Positions 1-8,082 of a stretch of 64,000 nt of DNA are shown here, in pieces. The translations under genes were made by a program, and so were the position numbers. The DNA is from Natrinema amylolyticum. Lineage in GTDB: Archaea > Halobacteriota > Halobacteria > Halobacteriales > Natrialbaceae. The stretch covers positions 930,001-994,000 of the forward strand of contig NZ_JAIWPJ010000002.1 of NCBI RefSeq assembly GCF_020515625.1, in the 5' to 3' direction. The notes under the pieces were generated by a model, which saw only the letters and a program-made list of their open reading frames with translations, made no database searches and was not told the DNA's origin. Each line of letters opens with the position of its first letter. Position 1 is the stretch's first letter.

Positions 1-1155
1 GTGACCGACGTCTCGGTCGACGAGCGGGCCGTGCGGATCGGCGCGGATCTCACCGGGTTCGACGAGCCGACGGCGGAGGACGTCACCGAGGCGCTCCGCC
101 GACGGGCGCTTTCGACCCCCGGCGTCGAACGGGCGACGGTCGAGAGCGAGACGCCCGAGACGGCCGCGGACGACGGCATCGACGGCCCGGCGGGCGTCGA
201 CACCGTGATCGCCGTCGCCAGCGCCAAGGGCGGCGTCGGGAAGACGACGGTCTCGACGCAACTCGCCCGCGCGCTGGCCGCCGATTCCGACCGCGACGTC
301 GGCATCTTCGACGCCGACCTCTACGGACCGAACGTGCCCGAACTGCTGGACCTCGAGGGACCGGTCTCGGCCAACGCGGAGGGCGACGCCGAGCCGATCG
401 ATACTGGCGATCTCACCGCGATGAGCGTCGGGCTCATCGCGAACGACGAGCCGCTGGCCTGGCGGGGCGCGATGGCCCACGAGGCCGTCAGCGAACTGTT
501 CGAGGACACCGCATGGGGCGACCTCGATACGCTCGTGATCGACCTGCCGCCGGGGACCGGCGACATCGTCCTGACGGCGCTGCAGTCGCTGCCGATCGAC
601 GGCGCGGTGCTGGTCAGTACGCCCCACCCGACGAGCGTCGACGACACGGCCCGCAGCGCCACGCTGTTCGAGGAGAACGGCGTCCCGCTGCTGGGGACGG
701 TCGTCAACATGCGCGGCTTCACCTGCGAGTGCGGCCGCGAACACGACCTCTTTCCGGACGCGGACGTCGAGGCCGAACTCGACCAACCGGTGCTGTGCGA
801 ACTCCCCTTCGACGAGCGGGTCCGGGACTTCGGCGACGGCGTGCCGCCGGAAACGCTCGAGCTGGCAGCGGCCGTCCGCGAGCGGCTCGAGTCGATCGGC
901 GACCGCTCGGTGCCCGACCACGCGCTCGACCTGCGCGGGCTGCCGAAGCCGATCCGCCACGAGCAGGCCACCGAGGAGTTCCGCGCGACCGAGCCCGGCG
1001 AGACGTTCTACCTGATCAACGACCACGACCCGTCGCCGCTCGCGAACGAAATTGTCTCGGCGGTCGATCGGGAGGGCGCGCCCGGCGACGCCTTCGAGGA
1101 ATACGAGGTCTACAGGCGGGCCCCCGACGAGTGGGTGATGGCCGTCGCGCGGTAG
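1..1155 (+). CDS. Mrp/NBP35-type Fe-S carrier ATPase with C-terminal DUF2249
   Basis: P-loop ATPase of the Mrp/ApbC/NBP35 group, which binds and delivers Fe-S clusters in the cytoplasm. The deviant Walker A KGGVGKT is at residues 76-82, followed by DADLYGPNVP and VIDLPPGTGD, both typical of Mrp. The cluster-binding CxxC is represented by C-E-C at 242-244. From about residue 306 a DUF2249-like domain begins (LDLRGLPKPIRH, then LINDHDPSPL); such small domains occur in haloarchaeal and nitrate/redox gene clusters. The N-terminal ~65 residues do not look like the usual MIP18 domain of Mrp. A GTG is the first codon of the window, so the true start could lie upstream. mobB follows after 112 bases, suggesting a link to molybdoenzyme or Fe-S enzyme maturation (inference). 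Confidence 0.85.
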   Translation: MTDVSVDERAVRIGADLTGFDEPTAEDVTEALRRRALSTPGVERATVESETPETAADDGIDGPAGVDTVIAVASAKGGVGKTTVSTQLARALAADSDRDVGIFDADLYGPNVPELLDLEGPVSANAEGDAEPIDTGDLTAMSVGLIANDEPLAWRGAMAHEAVSELFEDTAWGDLDTLVIDLPPGTGDIVLTALQSLPIDGAVLVSTPHPTSVDDTARSATLFEENGVPLLGTVVNMRGFTCECGREHDLFPDADVEAELDQPVLCELPFDERVRDFGDGVPPETLELAAAVRERLESIGDRSVPDHALDLRGLPKPIRHEQATEEFRATEPGETFYLINDHDPSPLANEIVSAVDREGAPGDAFEEYEVYRRAPDEWVMAVAR

Positions 1156-1267
1156 TGGCGGACCGTAATCGACCGGAATCGGCGACGCGGCGTGCCGCGA
1201 TCGGAACGCCGCGACATGCCATCCGAACGGGTCTTCCCCGCGAACCGACAACCGACGATGCACACGT

Positions 1268-1843
1268 ATGAGTCAGGACTCGAGGCTACGGGTCGTCTGT
1301 CTGGCGGGACCGAGCGACGCGGGCAAGACGTCGCTCGTCGAGGCGCTGGTCGACCGGCTGGCCGCGGACGGCCGCGTCGCGACCGTCAAGTCGATTCATC
1401 ACGACGTCGAGATCGATACGCCGGGGACCGACACTCACCGCCACCGGACCGCGGGTGCCGAGACGGTCGTCGGCGTGACGCCCGAACTCACATTCGACAT
1501 CACGACGCGCGGAAAGCGCGACCCGCCCGGGCCCGACGGCGACGAGTCGCTCCTCGAGTCCGACGACCCCGAGGTTCGGGCGCTCGCGAGCACCCTCGAG
1601 CGCCTCGCCCGACGCGGGTACGACACCGTCCTGGTCGAAGGGTTCGCCGAGTCGCCGCTGCCGACGATCCTCGTCGGAGATCGAGACTCCTCCGCGGTCA
1701 GCGGCCCCGTCATCGGACGCGGCGAGGACTCGATCGACGACCTCGTCGAAACGATCCGCTCGCTCGAGGGGCTCGAGCGACCGACCGATGACCGGTCGAC
1801 TGACGGACCGGATCCGGACTCGGACCCGGACCCTGACGCCTGA
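1268..1843 (+). CDS. mobB: Molybdopterin-guanine dinucleotide biosynthesis protein B (MobB)
   Basis: MobB is a GTP-binding P-loop protein that assists attachment of GMP to molybdopterin during Mo-bis-MGD cofactor synthesis. The protein starts with a Walker A GPSDAGKTSL (residues 14-23). It then shows the family signature VKSIHHDVEIDTPGTDTHRH, in which the lysine, acidic residues and Thr-Asp-Thr-His pattern are typical, and VLVEGFAESPLPTI in the second half. Its 191 residues are normal for the family; the acidic tail rich in D and P is a halophilic addition. It sits just before a molybdate/tungstate transporter, which strengthens the assignment. Confidence 0.88.
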   Translation: MSQDSRLRVVCLAGPSDAGKTSLVEALVDRLAADGRVATVKSIHHDVEIDTPGTDTHRHRTAGAETVVGVTPELTFDITTRGKRDPPGPDGDESLLESDDPEVRALASTLERLARRGYDTVLVEGFAESPLPTILVGDRDSSAVSGPVIGRGEDSIDDLVETIRSLEGLERPTDDRSTDGPDPDSDPDPDA

Positions 1844-1956
1844 GTCGATTAAACGGCCGGTGGCGGCGATAGCTGAGCGTCGATTTCGTGCGACGACGAT
1901 CGGCGAGCGTAACCACTTTCGGTTGTTTTCCCACAATATAGGAACCGAAACCAGTT

Positions 1957-1965
1957 GTATTTATG
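1957..1965 (+). promoter_or_regulatory. TATA-like box for the molybdate/tungstate binding protein gene
   Basis: An AT-rich box (gtatttatg) is centred about 25 bases before the ATG at 1986. That spacing is expected for a leaderless haloarchaeal transcript, and it decides the start codon of the next gene, since the open frame extends further upstream. Confidence 0.45.
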
Positions 1966-1985
1966 CCGGAGATCCAACGGGACGT

Positions 1986-2939
1986 ATGCACAGTCGCGAC
2001 GGCTGCACCGGATCCGTCTCGGGGAGCCGCCGACACGTCCTCGCCACAACGGGCGGGCTCGCTGCGGGGCTGGTCGGGACCGCGGGCTGTCTCGGCGGTA
2101 CTGCCGGCGTTCGCGTGCTCGCCGCGGGCAGTCTGGCCGTCGCCCTCGAGAACGGTGTCGGCCCGGCGTTCGAATCCGAGACGGGGCTGCAGTACGCTGG
2201 CGAGTACTACGGGACCAACGCCGTGTTGCGACTAGTTGAGGACGGGACGAAGTATCCGGACGTCGTGATCGGTGCCGACGCCGAACTCCTTCGGGACCGA
2301 CTCTATCCCGCTCACACCGACTGGGACGCCGAGTTCGCGGCCAACGAGGTCGTGATCGCCTACGCGCCCGAGACGGCCCTCGGCGAACGGCTCGCGGCCG
2401 GCGAGCCGTGGTACGAGGTCTTCGCGGACGCCGACGAGGACGCGATCGCGATCAGCGATCCGGACCTCGATCCGCTGGGCTACCGTGCGCTCCTCCTCTT
2501 CGAACTCGCCGAGCGAGAACACGGCCTCGAGGGCTTTCGCGACGCGATGGCCGAGAGAGTCGCGACGGTCCCCGACGAACCCCAACTGCTCGCCGGCCTC
2601 GAGAACGGCAACCGGGCCTGTGCGGTCGCCTACGGCAACATGGCGGCCGAGCGCGACGTCGGCGTCCGACGGCTGGACGACGCCTACAACTTCGGCGATC
2701 CGGCGTTCGCCGACCGGTATGCGCGGGCGAGCTACACCACTGACAGCGGCCACACGGTCGAGGGATCGCCAGTCGTCTACAACGCGACGGTTCGAACCGA
2801 CGCGGACACCCCCGACGCGGGCCGGGCGTTCGTCTCCTTCCTGCTCGAAAACGACGCGCTGCTCGCCGAGCACGGCCTGCGCGTCGACGATTCGCTGCCC
2901 CGATTTCACGGGGAGCCACCGGAGGCGATCGAGCCGTGA
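1986..2939 (+). CDS. Molybdate/tungstate ABC transporter substrate-binding lipoprotein (WtpA/ModA type)
   Basis: Extracellular oxyanion-binding protein for molybdate/tungstate import. The N-terminus carries a Tat motif (SRRHVL, Arg 15-16), a hydrophobic stretch and a lipobox with Cys35 (GTAGC), so it should be exported folded and lipid-anchored. The mature part starts VLAAGSLAVALENGVGPAF, like the FHAGSL region of WtpA, and continues with PDVVIGADAELL and FAANEVVIAYAP, typical of archaeal WtpA. Length 317 residues is normal. The ATG at 1986 is chosen because it begins the signal peptide and has a TATA-like box 25 bases upstream; the open frame extends back to 1788 without signal features. It overlaps the permease gene by GTGA. 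Molybdate versus tungstate preference cannot be read from sequence. Confidence 0.85.
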   Translation: MHSRDGCTGSVSGSRRHVLATTGGLAAGLVGTAGCLGGTAGVRVLAAGSLAVALENGVGPAFESETGLQYAGEYYGTNAVLRLVEDGTKYPDVVIGADAELLRDRLYPAHTDWDAEFAANEVVIAYAPETALGERLAAGEPWYEVFADADEDAIAISDPDLDPLGYRALLLFELAEREHGLEGFRDAMAERVATVPDEPQLLAGLENGNRACAVAYGNMAAERDVGVRRLDDAYNFGDPAFADRYARASYTTDSGHTVEGSPVVYNATVRTDADTPDAGRAFVSFLLENDALLAEHGLRVDDSLPRFHGEPPEAIEP

Positions 2940-3811
2940 GCCGCGTCGAACGGAGTCGGAACGGTGGGTCAGGACGGGAGGCAGGTTCGCCCGAGGCCGA
3001 TACGGATATCGCTCGGTTCGACGCGGGTCGTGAGTGGCTCCCGGACGGACTCGCCGTGCCGGCGCTGCTCGGTGCGGTGTTGCTCGCCTACTTCGTCGTC
3101 CCGTTCGCGGTCTTTCTGTCCCGAATGCGGGACGTCGACGTCGTCGCCGGGCTCGCGGATCCGACGGTCCGGGACGCGATCTGGACCTCGCTGGTCACGG
3201 CCCCGATTTCGACGACCATCGCGACCGTCTTCGGCGTGCCGCTGGCGTACGTCCTCTCGCGGGCCTCGTTTCGCGGCAAGCGCCTGGTCGAAGCCCTCGT
3301 CTTGCTCCCGCTCGTCGTCCCCCCGATCGTCGGCGGCGTGATGCTGCTGACCGTCGTCGGCCGATACACGCCGATCGGCGCGGCCGCCGCCGCGCTCGGA
3401 GTGCCACTGACGGACAGTCGCGCCGGCGTCGTCCTCGCCCAGACGTTCGTCGCCGCGCCGTTTCTCGTCGTCACCGCCCGCGCGGGCTTCGACGGCGTCG
3501 ATCCCCGCCTCGAGGAGGCCGCGCGGACGATGGGGTACGGTCGACTCCGGACGGTACGGCTGGTCTCGCTGCCGCTCGCGCGAAACGCCATCGCTGCGGG
3601 GATCGTCCTGACGTTCGTCCGGGCGATCGGCGAGTTCGGCGCGACGATGATGGTCGCGTACACGCCGCGGACCATGCCGACCCAGATCCGCGTCTCGTTC
3701 ATCGCCCGCGGAATCGACGCCATCGTACCGGTCGCGCTCGCCCTGCTCGCCGTCGCCGTGATCGTCGTCGTCGCCGTCCAGTTGCTGGTCGGCACCCCTC
3801 GCCGTCGCTGA
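2936..3811 (+). CDS. Molybdate/tungstate ABC transporter permease (WtpB/ModB type)
   Basis: Inner-membrane permease of the binding-protein-dependent transporter. It has an N-terminal hydrophilic tail of about 38 residues, then about six hydrophobic segments. The EAA loop that contacts the ATPase is visible in the second half (EEAARTMGYGRLRTVRLVSL). Starts at GTG overlapping the stop of the binding-protein gene, so the two are translationally coupled. No ATP-binding subunit follows: the next gene is a separate regulator with its own promoter spacing. The ATPase must therefore be encoded elsewhere or shared with another system. Confidence 0.85.
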   Translation: MSRVERSRNGGSGREAGSPEADTDIARFDAGREWLPDGLAVPALLGAVLLAYFVVPFAVFLSRMRDVDVVAGLADPTVRDAIWTSLVTAPISTTIATVFGVPLAYVLSRASFRGKRLVEALVLLPLVVPPIVGGVMLLTVVGRYTPIGAAAAALGVPLTDSRAGVVLAQTFVAAPFLVVTARAGFDGVDPRLEEAARTMGYGRLRTVRLVSLPLARNAIAAGIVLTFVRAIGEFGATMMVAYTPRTMPTQIRVSFIARGIDAIVPVALALLAVAVIVVVAVQLLVGTPRRR

Positions 3812-3944
3812 ACTGCCGCGTTCGCGGCGCTGTCGAGACGCTGGCTCTCGAACCGATCAGATCGCGTGTAATTCGCTCTAACCGCCTCTAAGTGGTTTGG
3901 AAGTGGGGTTATGGATGTCGTCGTTCTATCCACGGGTGAGACTC

Positions 3945-4613
3945 ATGACATCCATCGCAGACATCGAGATTCCGGCCGACGGAACCGGTACCGGCGAGCT
4001 GTTCGAGGCCGTCCCCTCGCTGACGTGTGAAATGGAGCGGGTGATCGCCTCGAGCGGCCACGGACTCTGGCTGTCGGGCCCCTCCCAACCGGAGATCGAA
4101 TCGGCGCTCGACGAGGCCTCGGCGATCGGCAACTACTCCCAGATCAGCAGCGACGAGGACCGCTGGCTCTACGACATCGAGTTCGAGCCCGACACGGTCG
4201 ACCCGTTCGAGATCATTCTCGAAGAGAACGGGACGGTACTGAGCGCCTCGGCGTCGAACGGCACGTGGCTGCTCAGCATCCGCGTCGTCAACCGCGAGAG
4301 CGTGAGTTCGCTGTACGACCGGCTCGACGGCAACGACGTGACGCCGACGATCGTCCGCCTCTTCGATCTCGCCGAAGAGACCCACTCCCAGTGCGGGCTG
4401 ACGACCCGCCAGTATGAGACGCTGGTCGCGGCGATCGATCACGGCTACTTCGAGATCCCCCGCGAAGTCTCGATGCAGGAGCTCTCCGAGGAACTGGGCA
4501 TCTCCCATCAAGCGCTCTCCGAACGCCTCCGCCGAGCCTACCGCGCGCTGGTCACCTCCGAACTCAACGTGACCGAAGAGAACACCGCCGCACCGCCGAT
4601 GCCGACGAACTGA
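3945..4613 (+). CDS. Bat-type HTH_10 transcriptional regulator
   Basis: Haloarchaeal regulator of the bacterioopsin-activator type. The C-terminal ~55 residues form the HTH_10 domain: LTTRQYETLVAAIDHGYFEIPREVSMQEL followed by the recognition helix region EELGISHQALSERLRRAYRAL. The N-terminal ~150 residues are an uncharacterised sensor/effector domain common in this family (ends near LFDLAEETH). The ATG at 3945 is preferred over 3915 because the family begins with a short strand like IADIEIPADG and because a GGTGAG Shine-Dalgarno lies about 5 bases before it. It follows the transporter genes on the same strand after 133 bases; whether it responds to molybdate is unknown. Confidence 0.82.
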   Translation: MTSIADIEIPADGTGTGELFEAVPSLTCEMERVIASSGHGLWLSGPSQPEIESALDEASAIGNYSQISSDEDRWLYDIEFEPDTVDPFEIILEENGTVLSASASNGTWLLSIRVVNRESVSSLYDRLDGNDVTPTIVRLFDLAEETHSQCGLTTRQYETLVAAIDHGYFEIPREVSMQELSEELGISHQALSERLRRAYRALVTSELNVTEENTAAPPMPTN

Positions 4614-4791
4614 GTCAGTCGAGCATCCGGAGATCAGCCTGACGGCCTGACTCGATGCTTTTCGCCGACCGCCCGACCTCGGACAGTGGCGACGCCGTCG
4701 GAGGCGGAACGAGGCTCGCGAAGACGGAACGGGCTCGCGGAGACGGGACGGTGCTCGAAGAGTTAAGAGCCGGGCGTCCGACGCTTGCGAC

Positions 4792-5556
4792 ATGGAGATC
4801 GACAGCGACGACGGCGTTCTCCGGCTGACGTTCGATCGGCCGGACGCGCTCAACGCGATGACGACGGAGACGGCCGACGAACTGGCCGACGCGATCGAAG
4901 CCACCACTCCCGAGGAGAACGACGTGATCGTCCTCACCGGTCGGGGAGCGGCCTTCAGCGCCGGCGGCGACCTCGAGTCGCTGGCCGAGACTCCCGACTC
5001 GTCGCGGGCGGCCTACGAGGAGGTCACAGAGACCTTCGGTCGCGTCGTCGAGGCGATGCTCGAGTGTCCAGTACCGATCGTCGCGAAGGTCAACGGCGAC
5101 GCCATCGGCGCGGGGCTCTCGCTCGTCGCGCTCGCCGATATCGCCTACGCCGCCGCCGACGCGACGTTTTCCTGTGCGTTCGTCAGGGTCGGGCTGATCC
5201 CTGACACCGGCGGGACCGTCATGCTTCCCCACATCGTCGGGCTGCGGGCCGCGAAACGGTTGGCTTTCACCGGCGAGTTCTTCGACGCCGAGCGGGCGGC
5301 CGACCTCGAACTGGTCAACGAGGCGGTCCCCGCGGCGGAACTCGACGACCGCGTCGCCGAGACCGTCGAGCGACTCGCCGACGGCCCCACGGCCACGATC
5401 GGGATGATGAAACGGGCCATGAACGAGAACCTGGGTCGCTCCTGGGACGAGGCGCTGGATTACGAGAACCTGCTCCAGGCACAGGCTCGGACGTCCGACG
5501 CCCACGAGGAGGGCGTCGCCGCCTTCCTCGAGGATCGAGACCCCGAGTTCGAGTAA
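4792..5556 (+). CDS. Enoyl-CoA hydratase/isomerase (crotonase) family protein
   Basis: Acyl-CoA metabolism enzyme of the crotonase superfamily, 254 residues. The oxyanion-hole motifs are present: GRGAAFSAGGDLESL around residue 55 and DAIGAGLSLVALADI around residue 104. In the catalytic segment VGLIPDTGGTVMLP the usual second glutamate is replaced by aspartate, as in PaaG- and ECI-type isomerases, so isomerase activity is as likely as hydration. The C-terminal helix (LLQAQARTSDAHEEGVAAFLEDRDPEF) is canonical. A gttaag box lies about 28 bases before the ATG, suggesting a leaderless monocistronic transcript. The exact substrate cannot be told. Confidence 0.85.
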   Translation: MEIDSDDGVLRLTFDRPDALNAMTTETADELADAIEATTPEENDVIVLTGRGAAFSAGGDLESLAETPDSSRAAYEEVTETFGRVVEAMLECPVPIVAKVNGDAIGAGLSLVALADIAYAAADATFSCAFVRVGLIPDTGGTVMLPHIVGLRAAKRLAFTGEFFDAERAADLELVNEAVPAAELDDRVAETVERLADGPTATIGMMKRAMNENLGRSWDEALDYENLLQAQARTSDAHEEGVAAFLEDRDPEFE

Positions 5557-5669
5557 CCCCCTCGCGTTCGTCGCTCGGTTCGTTTCTCGATCCGTCACTC
5601 GATCAGACACGTTCGCAAGCACCCGCAAGCACCACGGCCTTGCGCGAATCGACCGTTAATTAGAGTGCA

Positions 5670-6314
5670 ATGTCCCCACAGTTTACCGACGACGATGTCG
5701 GCAAGCGCGTCGTCAACGCCAATGGTGACGAGGTCGGAATGGTCGCCGACGTCGAACACGGCACGGCCCACGTCGAACCGGATCCGGGAATCACTGACTC
5801 GATCAAAGCGACGCTCGGTTGGAGCGATAGCGGCGAGAGCACATATCCGCTCCAGGAGGAGGCAGTCAGTCGCGTAACTGACGACGAAATCCACCTCGAG
5901 AGCGACCTCTCCGGTCGCAATACGGGAGCGACCGGTGGCGGTGCAGGTGCGGGTAGCGATACCGGAATGACTGACACTGGAACCGGGACTGGAGCAGGAA
6001 CCGGAACCGAGAACCGCGGGATCGACCGGAACGAAGACGATATCAGCGGCCGGGACGACGAGGGCGTGATCCGCGACGATGACGACGATCAACTCATCGG
6101 AGACGACGATGACGACGGCCTGATGGGCGACGACAACGATAGGCGGGGAACGAACGATGACGACGGCTTGATCGGCGACGACAACGACGACGACGGCTTA
6201 ATCGGCGACGACAATGACGATGACGGCCTAATGGGTGACGACAACGACGATGACGGCCTGATGAGCGACGATGACGACGACGACCTCATCGGCGACGACG
6301 ACAATACGCGATAA
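5670..6314 (+). CDS. PRC-barrel-like protein with Asp-rich decapeptide repeat tail
   Basis: The N-terminal ~80 residues (FTDDDVGKRVVNANGDEVGMVADVEHGTAH and following) have the pattern of PRC-barrel-type small beta domains often found in halophile stress or envelope proteins. A Gly/Thr linker (GAGAGSDTGMTDTGTGTGAG region) follows. The tail is almost entirely Asp, Gly, Leu/Met and Asn, built from a ten-residue unit of the type DDDGLIGDDN repeated about five to six times. No membrane segment or signal is visible, so it is probably cytoplasmic. It is convergent with the Gln-rich protein downstream. Function unknown; the tail may bind cations or stay extended in high salt (inference). Confidence 0.7.
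   Translation: MSPQFTDDDVGKRVVNANGDEVGMVADVEHGTAHVEPDPGITDSIKATLGWSDSGESTYPLQEEAVSRVTDDEIHLESDLSGRNTGATGGGAGAGSDTGMTDTGTGTGAGTGTENRGIDRNEDDISGRDDEGVIRDDDDDQLIGDDDDDGLMGDDNDRRGTNDDDGLIGDDNDDDGLIGDDNDDDGLMGDDNDDDGLMSDDDDDDLIGDDDNTR
6087..6310 (+). repeat. 30-bp coding minisatellite (Asp-rich decapeptide)
   Basis: A repeat of about 30 bp with consensus of the type GACGACGGCYTRATSGGCGA followed by CGACAAYGAC recurs in frame about five to six times and encodes DDDGL(I/M)GDDN. One copy is interrupted by DRRGTN. Copies differ mostly at third positions, so the array is not newly made. Confidence 0.75.
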
Positions 6315-6470
6315 TTTCGGTTCTTCCGACCCCACCAGCCGACGGTCGCGACCCCCATCCCGAATTCCGTTTTTGTTTCGGCGACGCTGACCGCCGCTCG
6401 AACCACCGTGATCGGTGGCAGGACGGACCTCGAGCGGGAAGTCGAGAGACGAAGCGCGTGGGACCGCGGC

Positions 6471-7820
6471 TTACTCCTGGTTCGAGCCTCGCTCCTCGTT
6501 GCCGCGACTCTCCTCGGTCGGCCGCTGGGGTTGCTCCGACGTCACGTCCGTTTCCTCCATCGCCCGTCGCTCGGGAGACCGGTTCATTTCATCGCGGTCC
6601 TGATCGCGGCCGGTGTCCGCATCCGACCGCGGATCGGGTCGGTCGCGCATGGTCGACTGGTCGCCGCGTCGTTGTCGTCCCCGCTCTCCGCCCTCGCGGC
6701 GGTCGGTGTCGATCCGCTGTGAGTACTGGTCTCGCAAGCGGCCCTGTTCGGTCCGTTCCGGGGACGACTGCTGGCGCTGCGTCGGCTGGTCGTACGCCCT
6801 CCCGCGCCGAGCCCGGTCACTTTGGGGCTGACTGCCGTGCTGTCCGGGACCTTGTCGCGCCCCAGTTCGCGGCTGTGACCCCTGTGACTGGGACTGCCGT
6901 TCCCCCTGGTGCCCCTGCTCGAACTGGTCCCGTCCGGATGCGGGACCTCCTTCGGATCCCCGCTGCGATCGGTCAGGGCCGCCCCCCTGTGACTGGCCGC
7001 CGAACTGCCCGGACTCGGCTCCGCTCGAGTGGGTGGGCGATGCCGTCATCGGCCGTTGTTGGGAGCCCGACGCACTGGTCGATTCGCCGCCGTACTCCTG
7101 TGGCGTAACCCACTCGCCGGTCTGTGGATACTGGTTGGACTGCGAGCGACCGCTCTGGCCCTGCTGTCCCCCCATCTGAGCCCGTGTCTGCATTTGCGGC
7201 TGGCCGCCCATTCCCTGTTGTGACCGCATCTCTCCACCGGTCTGTTGTTGCTCGGTTCGCTGGCCGGTCATCCCCTGTCGGCTCATTCCTTGCTGACTTC
7301 GCATCGGGCCGCCCATCTGTTGACTCCCGGTTCGCTGGCCGCCCATCTGTTGGCCCTCCATCCCGCCGCTCGTCCCGCGCTGGCTCATTCCCTGCTCGGT
7401 CATCCGGCCCTGACCGGTCATCTGGTTTCGGGTTCCCATCCCTTGCATCTGGTCTCCCATCCCCTGCATCTGGTCCCCCATCTGCTCCATCTGGGCCATC
7501 TGCGGCTGGGTAGCGGCCTGCATGCCTCGTTCCATCACCTGTTCTATCTCCGGCATGACGGCTTCCATCCCCTGCAGATAGCTCCGCATCATCGACTCCG
7601 TGAACTGCGGGCCCGGCACGTTCTCGAGCATCGATTTCGTCATCTCGAGGCCCTGTTGCTGAGCGGTCTCCTGCCACTCGAGCGCGCTCAGTGTCATCCG
7701 AGCCACGTTCCGCTGGAGGTCGATCAGCTGTTCCATGGCCTGCCGGCTCTGATTCATCGTGGACTCCGCCATCTGCTCCGTGTTCGTCTCGGTGGACTGC
7801 TGGGTCTGTTGCTCTCTCAT
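6471..7820 (-). CDS. Gln/Gly/Met/Arg-rich disordered protein with phasin-like helical N-terminus
   Basis: About 449 residues. The first ~110 residues form amphipathic helices: MNQSRQAMEQLIDLQRNVAR, then LSALEWQETAQQQGLEMTKS and YLQGMEAVMPEIEQVMERGM. The pattern of Gln-rich helices and LQRNV resembles haloarchaeal phasin-like (PHA-granule coat) proteins, but this is similarity of style only. The remaining ~330 residues are low complexity: Met/Gln/Gly motifs (QMQGMGDQMQGMG), then Gln/Ser/Gly, then Arg/Asp/Glu-rich. ATG 7820 is chosen over 7826 because GGTGA lies 5 bases before it. No signal or membrane segment. Unusual for a halophile in its low acidity over the middle part. Could be a phasin, a chaperone-like desiccation protein or a condensate scaffold. 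Confidence 0.65.
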   Translation of the reverse strand: MREQQTQQSTETNTEQMAESTMNQSRQAMEQLIDLQRNVARMTLSALEWQETAQQQGLEMTKSMLENVPGPQFTESMMRSYLQGMEAVMPEIEQVMERGMQAATQPQMAQMEQMGDQMQGMGDQMQGMGTRNQMTGQGRMTEQGMSQRGTSGGMEGQQMGGQRTGSQQMGGPMRSQQGMSRQGMTGQRTEQQQTGGEMRSQQGMGGQPQMQTRAQMGGQQGQSGRSQSNQYPQTGEWVTPQEYGGESTSASGSQQRPMTASPTHSSGAESGQFGGQSQGGGPDRSQRGSEGGPASGRDQFEQGHQGERQSQSQGSQPRTGARQGPGQHGSQPQSDRARRGRAYDQPTQRQQSSPERTEQGRLRDQYSQRIDTDRREGGERGRQRRGDQSTMRDRPDPRSDADTGRDQDRDEMNRSPERRAMEETDVTSEQPQRPTEESRGNEERGSNQE

Positions 7821-8040
7821 AATCATCACCTGAGGATCCGCGGTCGTCGATCCTCGGTCACGACTGCAGGCAACCGAGACGCAAATAAAGGGCGTCGTCG
7901 GTTCCAGTCGGTCGCGCGGCCCAATCACTCGTGAACGACCGGCTCCAGACCGGGCGTCCGGCGCGGCGATAACTACCGCGTCATGTCGCGGTGTTCAGGG
8001 ATAAGCGCGCTATACTGGTACGTAATAGTCTCTTACGAAC

Positions 8041-8057
8041 GGCGGGATCGAACCCCG
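8041..8057 (-). other. tRNA T-arm-like fragment
   Basis: The reverse complement reads as a T-arm (GCGGG, GTTCGAT, CCCGC). No matching acceptor, D-arm or anticodon arm is found within 80 bases, so it is at best a tRNA remnant such as an old attachment-site scar, or chance. It lies in the 262-base gap between two minus-strand genes; I see no gene there. Confidence 0.2.
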
Positions 8058-8082
8058 CGAGCCGCGTCGGTATACCGCCCCG

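Noticed and set aside
6408-7934. Long plus-strand open frames opposite the Gln-rich gene
   Set aside because: They are Leu/His/Ser/Arg/Pro-rich shadows of high-GC antisense DNA; the minus-strand frame has a ribosome site and an ordered helical N-terminus.
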